The position numbers were made by a program, and so were the translations under genes. Below the pieces are notes generated by a model, which saw only the letters and a list, made by a program, of their open reading frames with translations, was not told where the DNA came from and ran no database searches. From Citrobacter freundii (GTDB taxonomy: Bacteria; Bacteroidota; Bacteroidia; Chitinophagales; Chitinophagaceae), in assembly GCA_003243445.1 (NCBI GenBank), contig QFQQ01000004.1, forward strand, positions 1 to 64,000: DNA of 64,000 nucleotides, given 5' to 3'. Shown here piece by piece: positions 17,150-25,065 of the stretch. How positions within the stretch are numbered: position 1 is the first letter of the stretch; each line of letters opens with the position of its first letter.

Positions 17150-17644
17150 TTAATTCAATTTCACTTCGTCCACCAGGCCTTTGATGTGTGCTTCCTGTGC
17201 TTCTTTTGAAGCCAGTTCTTTTCTCAGGATCTTCTCGCTTACTTCAACCACGAGTTTGCCAACCTGATTCTTCACATCGATGATCGCAGCCATTTTCTGT
17301 GCTTCGATAGCAGCCTGTGCATCTGCAACGATCTTAGCGGATTCAACTTTAGCCTGTTCTTTTGCTTCGTTGATGATCTTATCCTTTGTTTCGCGTGCTT
17401 CTTTCAGCAGTTGTGCTCTTTCTTCACGGGCTTTTGCCAGCAATGCTTCGTTCTCATTCTGCATCTGTGCCATCTCCGCTTTTACTTTTTCAGCAGAAGC
17501 AATAGAGTTCGCAATATTGCTTTCCCTTTCATTCAGTGATTTCAGGATAGGCTTCCATGCAAATTTTTTGAGCAGGAACAGAACAACGAGGAACGCGATG
17601 AGCGTCCAGAAGAAGAAACCAAGACCAGGAGTTAATAAACTCAT
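17150..17644 (-). CDS. atpF: F1F0 ATP synthase subunit b
   Basis: 164 residues. One N-terminal membrane helix (about 8-27, LGFFFWTLIAFLVVLFLLKK) is followed by KFAWKPILKSLNEREs, then a long charged coiled coil rich in Ala, Glu and Lys that dimerises as the peripheral stalk. Separated from atpE by about 180 nt containing a hairpin and an AAAAGTAAAAA inverted repeat. Confidence 0.96.
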   Translation of the reverse strand: MSLLTPGLGFFFWTLIAFLVVLFLLKKFAWKPILKSLNERESNIANSIASAEKVKAEMAQMQNENEALLAKAREERAQLLKEARETKDKIINEAKEQAKVESAKIVADAQAAIEAQKMAAIIDVKNQVGKLVVEVSEKILRKELASKEAQEAHIKGLVDEVKLN

Positions 17645-17669
17645 ATTGTTAAAGATTAAATTCAGTTTA

Positions 17670-17770
17670 AGTCAAAATTCAAAAGTAAAAAGTAAAAAAC
17701 TCCAATCAGTAAATACAACCCTTATCGTGTAGAGTGATATTTTGAATTTTTACTTTTGACTTTTTAATTT
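17670..17770. repeat. Inverted repeat, AAAAGTAAAAA family, inside the atp operon
   Basis: Left arm 17670-17700 (AGTCAAAATTCAAAAGTAAA..) and right arm 17739-17770 (..TTTTTACTTTTGACTTTTT), loop about 38 nt. The same arms occur at 43183-43286 and 46817-46920. The arms contain TACTTTTG, a -7 box match. Confidence 0.8.
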
Positions 17771-17771
17771 A

Positions 17772-17806
17772 TGCTGTACCCTCCGCCCTGTGCTTCAGGT
17801 ACAGCA
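17772..17806 (-). terminator. Hairpin after atpE, no U-tract
   Basis: TGCTGTACC (17772-17780) pairs perfectly with GGTACAGCA (17798-17806). Without a U-tract it is more likely to stabilise or partly terminate the atpBE part of the transcript than to end it, which would help make excess c subunit. Confidence 0.45.
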
Positions 17807-17826
17807 CTAATTTGGGTGAAGTATGA

Positions 17827-18078
17827 TTACTTCAGAACCGCCAGCAGACCAGCGATAACTGCGAACAGCGCAACACCTTCTACGAAGGCAGCTGTCAGGA
17901 TCATAGCACCACGGATGTCGTTAGCAGCTTCCGGCTGACGAGCGATAGACTCAGTCGCGCCTTTACCGATCTGACCGATACCGATACCTGCACCAATTGC
18001 AGCAAGACCAGCACCGATAGCACCACCGAAGTGTGACCAGCTTCCGCTTACTTCGAGCATAATGTTCATTAAATCCAT
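17827..18078 (-). CDS. atpE: F1F0 ATP synthase subunit c
   Basis: 83 residues, two membrane helices. The first is glycine-rich (GAIGAGLAAIGAGIGIGQIG). The loop has ATESIARQPEAANDIRG, with the conserved R-Q-P. The second helix carries the ion-binding glutamate in AFVEGVALFAVIAG. The residue after it is Gly, not the Ser/Thr of sodium-type c subunits, so proton coupling is expected. Between atpB (93 nt upstream) and atpF. Confidence 0.97.
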   Translation of the reverse strand: MDLMNIMLEVSGSWSHFGGAIGAGLAAIGAGIGIGQIGKGATESIARQPEAANDIRGAMILTAAFVEGVALFAVIAGLLAVLK

Positions 18079-18127
18079 GATTCAGATTTTATATAGATTA
18101 TAAATAGAGACTACTTATTTGATTCAC

Positions 18128-18170
18128 TAATTCGCGTAATTCGCGTAATCCGCGTAAACAAATTAGCGTA
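18128..18170. repeat. Tandem TTCGCGTAA 9-mers between atpB and atpE
   Basis: TTCGCGTAA, TTCGCGTAA, TCCGCGTAA at 18131-18157, then a degenerate ATTAGCGTAA. It is a one-sided copy of the arms seen at 9427-9568 and 48815-49430, directly adjoining the atpB stop. Confidence 0.7.
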
Positions 18171-18171
18171 A

Positions 18172-19302
18172 TTAATGATTTGCTTCTTCATAATGGTGAT
18201 CACCGATCGCCTGTGCGATGAACACCGCGGTCAGGTTGGTGAAGATGAATGCCTGGATAAATGCCACCAGGATCTCGATCACGTATATGAATACAGCAAA
18301 AGCAATAGATACAGGAGTGAATGCGATACCCGCAGTCTTTGTCATCTCCGTGAAGATGAAGATCAGGCTCACAAAGCTCAGGATGATGATGTGACCTGCC
18401 GTCATGTTAGCGAAAAGACGCACGATCAGGGCGAATGGCTTAGTAAATACACCGAGCAATTCCACCGGGAGCATCATCAGTTTTACCGGAACAGGTACGC
18501 CGGGGAACCAGAAGATATGACCCCAGAAGTGGCTGTTGGTGCTGAACAGGATCACCACCAGGGAGATGATACCAAGTACAGCAGTGAAAGCGATATTACC
18601 TGTTACGTTCGCCGAACCCGGGATCAGGCCAAAGAGGTTGTTGATCAGGATAAAGAAGAACAGGGTCAACAAGTAGGGAAGATATTTTTTATAGCTGTGG
18701 CTCAGGTTTGGTTTCGCCACGTCATCACGTACGAAAACAACTACTGATTCGATCGCGTTCTGCATACCTTTTGGAGCAGAAGTACGTCCCTGACCGGCGA
18801 TGTATTTTTTGGCAACGCTGCGGAGGATCAGTACGAGTACGATCAGCGCAAGGATCATCTGCACTACGTTCTTGGTCAGCGAGAAATCATACACTTTTAC
18901 AGACTCATCCACATTACCCGCTTCGTCAACACCAACGATATGGTGTTCTTCCAGTTTGAAGCCTTTGTAAGCAACCGCTTCATGTCCTTCATGAAATTTG
19001 GAAGACATAAAGATATTGAGGCCACCGCGTTGTGGAGAGTAAACGATTACAGGAAGGGGAAGTGTAACGTGTGTTTCGTGTCCTTCAGCATTCTTCAATG
19101 TGAAGAAATGGAATTCGTGTGCGTCGGCAATGTGATCCAGCATTTCCTTGCCCGGGTCAAATTTCGCTTCATGAACGGCAGGTTCACCACCTTCATGTGG
19201 TTCCTGACCTTCGTGAGGCTGGCCCAGGGCAATTTGGGAAAAAAGCAAGGATAAGAGGCCCAAAGCCAATACTGGCAAGCATTTGAGACGTTCTAAACGC
19301 AT
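18172..19302 (-). CDS. atpB: F1F0 ATP synthase subunit a
   Basis: 376 residues from the ATG at 19302. An N-terminal signal-like helix (VLALGLLSLLFSQIALG-Q) is followed by a roughly 130-residue His/Glu-rich region (for example PHEGQEPHEGGEPAVHEAKF), then the usual five to six membrane helices. The essential arginine lies in KPFALIVRLFANMTAGH, and the C-terminal helix reads FIQAFIFTNLTAVFIAQAI. Subunit a forms the half-channels against the c-ring. The long periplasmic extension is usual in Bacteroidetes and absent from E. coli AtpB. The frame is open to 19446, but the promoter box at 19323-19330 places the start at 19302. First gene of the operon; no atpI is seen. Confidence 0.95.
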   Translation of the reverse strand: MRLERLKCLPVLALGLLSLLFSQIALGQPHEGQEPHEGGEPAVHEAKFDPGKEMLDHIADAHEFHFFTLKNAEGHETHVTLPLPVIVYSPQRGGLNIFMSSKFHEGHEAVAYKGFKLEEHHIVGVDEAGNVDESVKVYDFSLTKNVVQMILALIVLVLILRSVAKKYIAGQGRTSAPKGMQNAIESVVVFVRDDVAKPNLSHSYKKYLPYLLTLFFFILINNLFGLIPGSANVTGNIAFTAVLGIISLVVILFSTNSHFWGHIFWFPGVPVPVKLMMLPVELLGVFTKPFALIVRLFANMTAGHIIILSFVSLIFIFTEMTKTAGIAFTPVSIAFAVFIYVIEILVAFIQAFIFTNLTAVFIAQAIGDHHYEEANH

Positions 19303-19322
19303 ACAGTTCCTGAAATTTGGCG

Positions 19323-19330
19323 CAAAGATA
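19323..19330 (-). promoter_or_regulatory. Candidate -7 element of the atp operon
   Basis: TATCTTTG (minus strand) matches TAnnTTTG. The -33 region is T-rich only. It implies a start near 19317 and a 15-nt leader to atpB. Confidence 0.5.
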
Positions 19331-19533
19331 AGGCCCGGTAACTTAAAAAGGAACCTGAATCGGGAAAATGATGAAGTTTCAGGTGGTTTTTTTATCCTCA
19401 GATTCCAGGCGGATTTTGCAGACTCTTTCAGGTTCGGTAAGGTCAAACTGATCTTTTAGTTGAAAATGCGCTTTTATATTGGAAATCAGTTCATTAATTA
19501 TGTAGAAAAGGAATTTGTACTCCGGCAATAATT

Positions 19534-19729
19534 CAATGTCGTTTAGTTAAGAAGCAAAGAGTATGTCATCCCGGCCGGGCAACCTAAGATTACTTTCTAC
19601 TGTCGGGCTGCGAGAGCCGGGATCTCCACAATTGAGGGACTCCCGGCTCTGGCAGCTTCAAATTTGCATCAAACATTAGGTCGCCCGGCCGGGATGACAA
19701 AGCCTTGAAGCCTAAACTAAACGACATTG
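19534..19729. mobile_element. 196-bp MITE-like palindromic element
   Basis: The ends are inverted copies (CAATGTCGTTTAGTTAA at the left, CTAAACTAAACGACATTG at the right). Inside, GTCATCCCGGCCGGGC..ACCTAA pairs with its near-perfect complement before the right end, and GAGCCGGGA pairs with TCCCGGCTC around a small AT-rich loop. The whole element can fold into one long cruciform. No coding frame. It lies in the 609-nt gap between the divergent atpB and GH89 genes. One of its ends recurs at 62-79. No transposase is in the window, so mobility is inference. Confidence 0.6.
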
Positions 19730-19894
19730 GGCAATAACTGATGGACGAAGACATCTTTTCGTCCTGCCCGTTCATGTCTTCAATTGACGGTTTTGCCTGT
19801 TACAACTAACACCATGAAGATTATGCTTAATACAATATAAAATCTGTAGGCTTATTATCACTAAATTCGTTTATCTCACGCCTCCCCCAGGGCA

Positions 19895-19902
19895 TAAATT
19901 TG
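19895..19902 (+). promoter_or_regulatory. Candidate -7 element of the GH89 gene
   Basis: TAAATTTG fits TAnnTTTG, with TTT 22 nt upstream. The ATG follows 8 nt later, so the leader would be a few nucleotides at most. Confidence 0.45.
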
Positions 19903-19910
19903 AATTGAAC

Positions 19911-22124
19911 ATGTTCAAAATCACAGGTTTATTTCTCCTGGTGGTAATACTGACGTCTGCCCACCTTTCTGCTCAAACAAGTAATTCCGAAAAACAGGCT
20001 GCGGCGGAGCAGTTGTTATCTCGTATCCTGCCTGTCAAAGCAAGACAACATTTTGAAGTAAAGATCTTTCCGGAAAGTGCAGGCGAAGACTTTTTCGAAC
20101 TCTCTTCCGAAAACGGAAAAATTGTATTGGCCGGATCAAAAGGACTTTCTGTTGCCAGTGCGCTGAATTATTATCTGGAGCATTACGCGAATTGTCAGGT
20201 CAGCTGGAACGGCAGCAACCTCAACCTTCCCGACCCGCTTCCACAGCTGACTAAAAAAGAGAAACATAGCTCTCCCTACACTTATCGCTACTATCTCAAC
20301 TACTGCACATTCAACTACACGATGAGCTGGTGGGATTGGCCGCGCTGGGAAAAGGAGATCGACTGGATGGCACTACATGGCATTAATATTCCCCTGGCAC
20401 TCACTGGTCAGAACATGATCTGGAGACGGGTTTATCATAAACTTGGTTTTTCAGACAAAGACCTGAAAGGTTTTTTCAGCGGCCCAGCTTATTTCAACTG
20501 GTTCTGGATGGGAAATCTCGATGGCTGGGGCGGTCCTCTTCCTATAGCCTGGATGGAAAGCCATGAAAAACTGCAGAAAAAAATCCTGCAACGCGAACGT
20601 GAGCTGGGAATGACGCCGGTACTTCCAGCATTTACCGGACATGTACCACCAGGTTTTCAGCAGAAATTTCCTGAAGCAAAATTGAAAAAAACAGAATGGT
20701 CAGGCTTTAACCCCGTTAATATACTCGATCCCGAAGACCCGATGTTTTTAGAGATCGGCCGGTTGTTTATGGAGGAGCAACAAAAAGCGTATGGCACCGA
20801 CCACTTTTACTCAGCCGATACATTCAACGAAAATCAGCCTCCCACCAATGACAGCTCTTATCTCAGTAAGATGAGCAGGCAGGTCTATAATGCGATGGCA
20901 GTTGCCGATACACAAGCCATCTGGATCATGCAAGGCTGGCTGTTTCATTTCCAGAAAAAATTCTGGCAACCAACGCAAATAAAAGCATTATTGAATGCGG
21001 TTCCCGACAACAGAATGTTATTGCTCGACTTATGGAGTGAACAACATCCCGTATGGGAAAAAACCGAAGCTTATTATGGCAAACCCTGGCTTTGGTGCAT
21101 GCTGCACAACTTTGGTGGTAATATCAGTATGTTCGGACGAATGGATGAAGTAGCCGCTACCCCGGCCTCCCTATTGTATAATAAAAAAGCTGGTAAGCTC
21201 TCCGGGATCGGACTCACACCTGAAGCCATCGAACAAAATCCCGTGATGTATAAACTTATGCTGGAAAATGTGTGGCGTGATCGGCCGGTAGATCTGCCGG
21301 AATGGATATCCGCTTATGTAATCAGTCGTTACGGGGTCGCTGATCCGAATGCGATCAAAGCATGGCGGATCCTGCAATCAACTGTTTACAATGCTGTGGG
21401 TACGGATGAAGGCCCCGAAAGTATCATTACCGCCCGCCCCACTTTCGCCACTAAAACGACGTTCACCAGTACAAGAAAAGGATATGACACTTATGCCCTG
21501 CTGCCAGCGTGGGACCTTCTCCTTCAAAGTGCAGACGCCTTGAAGTCAAATGAAGGGTTTCGCTATGATCTTACGGACCTGACGCGCCAGGTATTGGCCA
21601 ATTACGCAGACAGCCTGCAAAAACAGTTTGCAGCTGCTTACGAACGAAAAGATGAAGCAGGCTTCAGGAATATCTCGGCAACATTTTTACAGGTGATGCG
21701 CGACATGGAGCTGCTGCTCGCTTCACACCCCGATTTTCTTTTAGGAAAATGGATCGAAGATGCCCGCCGCTGGGGCACCAATAAAAAAGAGAAAGATTTA
21801 TATGAACGTAATGCCCGCAACCAGATCACGCTCTGGGGAGATAAAAACAGTTCATTGCATGAGTATGCCTGTAAGCAATGGTCTGGTATGATCGCTGACT
21901 TTTACCTGCCGCGTTGGGTAGCTTTTTTCAACCAGGTCGAGGCTTCATTCAAATCGGGAGAACCATTAAGCCAGGCCCGTGTCGACTCCATGATGAGAGA
22001 TTGGGAGTGCGCATGGGTGCATACCATCAAAAAATACAAAACAAAAGCTGCCGGCAATTGTGTAGAGATTGCACAGCAGCTTCATGTCAAATATCGCCAG
22101 CAGATAGACAAGCCTCGCCGGTAA
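19911..22124 (+). CDS. Alpha-N-acetylglucosaminidase, GH89 (NAGLU-like)
   Basis: 737 residues from the ATG at 19911; an in-frame TTG six nucleotides upstream is the only alternative. Signal peptide to about residue 22 (HLSA-Q). A small N-terminal domain (25-115) is followed by the catalytic barrel. That barrel carries the strongly conserved NAGLU block WDWPRWEKEIDWMALHGINI at 141-160, the IWRRVY segment, GPAYFNWFWMGNLDGWGGPL, and the catalytic-region TFNENQPP with E307, matching human NAGLU E316. A helical C-terminal domain ends the protein. It removes terminal alpha-linked GlcNAc from glycans in the periplasm or outside the cell. No SusCD pair or sulfatase lies nearby, so it is a solitary enzyme gene rather than part of a polysaccharide locus. 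Confidence 0.92.
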   Translation: MFKITGLFLLVVILTSAHLSAQTSNSEKQAAAEQLLSRILPVKARQHFEVKIFPESAGEDFFELSSENGKIVLAGSKGLSVASALNYYLEHYANCQVSWNGSNLNLPDPLPQLTKKEKHSSPYTYRYYLNYCTFNYTMSWWDWPRWEKEIDWMALHGINIPLALTGQNMIWRRVYHKLGFSDKDLKGFFSGPAYFNWFWMGNLDGWGGPLPIAWMESHEKLQKKILQRERELGMTPVLPAFTGHVPPGFQQKFPEAKLKKTEWSGFNPVNILDPEDPMFLEIGRLFMEEQQKAYGTDHFYSADTFNENQPPTNDSSYLSKMSRQVYNAMAVADTQAIWIMQGWLFHFQKKFWQPTQIKALLNAVPDNRMLLLDLWSEQHPVWEKTEAYYGKPWLWCMLHNFGGNISMFGRMDEVAATPASLLYNKKAGKLSGIGLTPEAIEQNPVMYKLMLENVWRDRPVDLPEWISAYVISRYGVADPNAIKAWRILQSTVYNAVGTDEGPESIITARPTFATKTTFTSTRKGYDTYALLPAWDLLLQSADALKSNEGFRYDLTDLTRQVLANYADSLQKQFAAAYERKDEAGFRNISATFLQVMRDMELLLASHPDFLLGKWIEDARRWGTNKKEKDLYERNARNQITLWGDKNSSLHEYACKQWSGMIADFYLPRWVAFFNQVEASFKSGEPLSQARVDSMMRDWECAWVHTIKKYKTKAAGNCVEIAQQLHVKYRQQIDKPRR

Positions 22125-22166
22125 TTATCAGATGGAGGAAATAATTACATGATAATGTCTGCAGCG

Positions 22167-23030
22167 CTATTGATTGATTGCATACTCCTGGAGTTCTATC
22201 GGGTTATTGCTTTTTGCCACACCAACTTTAGCATTTTCCACAACCCGCTGTACCACGTCCTCCGGAAATTTGATCAGGTTCTGTTCAAACATCTTTGCAG
22301 GATCGCTTTTTAGCGCTCTTGTGTATAGAATAAATTCTTTTCTATTAGCAAAAGAATGAGCCAGTGGGCCTGACTTTTCTTCAAGCTCTACTGATTTAGG
22401 TTCTTTAAAAACAGCTTGTGCCGTAAACACATGATGGTTCCGTGTATCATACATGGACAGTATGAGCCCGGGCAGACCCGTGAATTTATATGGCCCATCA
22501 CTGATCTCAATTTCCGGTGTAAACCAGGCTACATAGTCCCGTCCCGCAAACGACGTCGTTGCTTTTTTACACAGATATCCCGCTACTTTTCTTTCTTCAT
22601 CAAAGATCTGCCAGTTGATTACAGGCATCGCCTCAACATATTGCGCGTACTGGATTCCATATATAGCACTGAAATAATATTTTTTACTGGTGTATTCTTT
22701 TAATACTTTGATCGTCACTTTCGCATTTTCCGGTCTTGCCCCGGGTGGTGGTAATTGCGGCTGACCATGAGGATCAGCTTCTACTTCTTTTTTCAGCAGC
22801 AACATCATTGAGTCTTTCCTATGAAGATTCCGGGCCAGAAAATTAGAATAATCTTTTCCTATATGCAGAAGCATGGTCTCGGAAACCTTAAAGTTGGCAT
22901 CGGTCGTGTCAGGCTGAAGAGTATAGTCATATACTACCGTGTGGGTATAATTTACCGTTTGGTTGATCTGCCCATGCGAATGAAGTATACCGGCAAGGAA
23001 GACACATAAATTGGCGAGAATGCGTTTCAT
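22167..23030 (-). CDS. GLPGLI family exported protein
   Basis: 287 residues, signal peptide at the N-terminus (FLAGILHSHG-Q). The family-defining phrase PYKFTGLPGLILSMYD is present near residue 185, preceded by AWFTPEIEISDGP and followed by the conserved FTAQAV. GLPGLI proteins are Bacteroidetes-specific, often paired with TonB receptors or peptidases. Their role is not established in general terms. Here it is convergent with the GH89 gene and stands alone. No catalytic motif is visible. Confidence 0.85.
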   Translation of the reverse strand: MKRILANLCVFLAGILHSHGQINQTVNYTHTVVYDYTLQPDTTDANFKVSETMLLHIGKDYSNFLARNLHRKDSMMLLLKKEVEADPHGQPQLPPPGARPENAKVTIKVLKEYTSKKYYFSAIYGIQYAQYVEAMPVINWQIFDEERKVAGYLCKKATTSFAGRDYVAWFTPEIEISDGPYKFTGLPGLILSMYDTRNHHVFTAQAVFKEPKSVELEEKSGPLAHSFANRKEFILYTRALKSDPAKMFEQNLIKFPEDVVQRVVENAKVGVAKSNNPIELQEYAINQ

Positions 23031-23224
23031 ACAGATTGGTTTAAGGTTGTGGCGAGAACGTTTAACTAAAGATATAGTTATTAGAAGAAAATGTAAGGTT
23101 AATTAAGGTTAACGCCGGGAGTGCATGGTCGTTAAGGAATTACTCTTTTGCTGGGCGAAAAAGATTTAGAGCTGACATTCCACCTATGGGATTGGATATA
23201 ATATCGACTGTCAAACACGTCTTT

Positions 23225-25000
23225 CTACGCTTTCGCCTGATGCTTCTCAAACTGCATGCTATGCAATTGTGCATAAAATCCGCCACTTGCGAGCAGTTCT
23301 TCGTGTGTGCCCATTTCCTTCAATTCGCCTTTGTCGAGTACAATGATCTTGTCCGCTTTGCGGATGGTGGACAACCGGTGCGCGATCACAATAGCTGTCC
23401 GGCCCTTGATCAACGTGTCGATCGCGTGCTGGATCAGCATTTCGCTTTCTGTATCCACGGAAGAAGTGGCTTCATCCAGCACTAATATAGAGGGATTATA
23501 CAATAGCGCCCGTATAAACGACAGCAGCTGGCGTTGACCCAACGACAAAGTTGCGCCCCTTTCCATCACATTATAGTCGTAACCGCCCGGCAATCGCATA
23601 ATAAAATCATGCATATCGATCAGTTTCGCCGCTTCGATCACTTTTTCTCTCGGGATCTCCGGGTTTCTCAGCGTGATATTATCCATCACAGAACCGGAGA
23701 AAAGGAATACATCCTGCAATACAACGCCGATATGCTTGCGGAGAAAATCGGGTTCATATGTATCGATATTCCGTCCATCGATCAGGATCTGACCTTGTTT
23801 CACCTGATAAAGCCTGTTCAATAAACTGATGATCGTCGTTTTTCCACTACCTGTATGACCGACGATCGCCACCGTCTCACCCGCTTTTATATTGAAACTG
23901 ATGTCTTTCAGCACGTATTTATCATCCACATAAGCAAATGAAACGCGGTCAAAACTCACACTGCCGTTGATGGCCGCCGGCGATGCCTGGTAACCACCAG
24001 CCGGAGGTTTGGTCACATCATCATTATCCAGCACCCGGAACACGCGCTCACTGGCGATCACGCCCATCTGTAATACGTTGAATTTATCGGCCAGGACGCG
24101 CAGCGGCCGGAACAAAAGGTTCAGACAAAGAATAAATGAGATCACCGTTCCCTGCTTGCTTTCCTGTAAAGCCAGTGAATCCTTTGCGGCCCACCATACT
24201 ACCAGGCCGATCGAAAGCGCCAGCACAATTTCCACGATCGGAAAAAATACTGAATAAGCGAAGATCGCTTTGATATTCGCATTACGGTGTTCCTTATTGA
24301 TCTCCTGGAATTTATTGAACTCACGCTCTTCTGCTGCAAAAGCCTGTACCACAAACATGCCGGTCAGATGTTCCTGTACAAATGCATTCAGGTTGGTCAC
24401 AGCATTTCTCACTTTAAAGAATGACTTATTGATGCTTTCTTTAAAATAATATGTTGCAATAATGATGATAGGAAAAGGTATCAGCGCGATCAGCGTGAGT
24501 TTTGCATCCACGGAGAACATATACGCGAGAACACAAACAATTGAAAGCAGATCCGCAATGATCGGGATCAGCCCTTCAGCAAAGATCTCATTGATCGATT
24601 CGATATCATTGATGGTACGTGTGGTAAGTGTACCGATCGGCGTTTTGTCGAACTGTGAAAGATTCAGCCCGAGGATCTTTCTGTAAACGGCGATACGCAT
24701 GTCCTTTACCACAGATTGGCCAAGAAATGCAGTCATAAAGGTGAATGCAAAACGCATCACTGTTTCCACCAGGATCAACCCGATCTGGAGGATCGTGATC
24801 CAGATCACCTCTTCGACCAGTGATCTTGCGATGGAATTATCCACCGTGTATTGTATCAGCCAGGGTCTTACCGGGGTAATGATCGCCAGCAGAATGGCAA
24901 GCACCACCGACAGGTAAAACTTTCTTTTATACGGTGCCGCATAACTGAAAACCCTTCTCAGAACTGCAATATCAAACTTTTTTGGTGCCGACTCAGCCAA
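23225..25000 (-). CDS. ABC exporter, fused membrane and ATPase domains (MsbA-like)
   Basis: 591 residues. Six membrane helices occupy about 1-310. The ATPase domain has Walker A GHTGSGKTT, Q-loop VVLQDVFLFSG, signature LSLGQRQL, Walker B ILVLDEATSSVD and H-loop IVIAHRLST. It works as a homodimer or heterodimer that exports lipids, peptides or drugs from the inner membrane. Substrate not assignable. The start codon appears to be TTG at 25000; no in-frame ATG occurs until well inside the membrane domain. Single gene, 65 nt downstream of the first of two paralogous exported proteins. Confidence 0.9.
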   Translation of the reverse strand: MAESAPKKFDIAVLRRVFSYAAPYKRKFYLSVVLAILLAIITPVRPWLIQYTVDNSIARSLVEEVIWITILQIGLILVETVMRFAFTFMTAFLGQSVVKDMRIAVYRKILGLNLSQFDKTPIGTLTTRTINDIESINEIFAEGLIPIIADLLSIVCVLAYMFSVDAKLTLIALIPFPIIIIATYYFKESINKSFFKVRNAVTNLNAFVQEHLTGMFVVQAFAAEEREFNKFQEINKEHRNANIKAIFAYSVFFPIVEIVLALSIGLVVWWAAKDSLALQESKQGTVISFILCLNLLFRPLRVLADKFNVLQMGVIASERVFRVLDNDDVTKPPAGGYQASPAAINGSVSFDRVSFAYVDDKYVLKDISFNIKAGETVAIVGHTGSGKTTIISLLNRLYQVKQGQILIDGRNIDTYEPDFLRKHIGVVLQDVFLFSGSVMDNITLRNPEIPREKVIEAAKLIDMHDFIMRLPGGYDYNVMERGATLSLGQRQLLSFIRALLYNPSILVLDEATSSVDTESEMLIQHAIDTLIKGRTAIVIAHRLSTIRKADKIIVLDKGELKEMGTHEELLASGGFYAQLHSMQFEKHQAKA

Positions 25001-25065
25001 TTGAAATAGATTAAGAAGAGTGCAAGTTAGGCAATACTGGGAAAAGTCCGGCTCCCAACTGAAAC

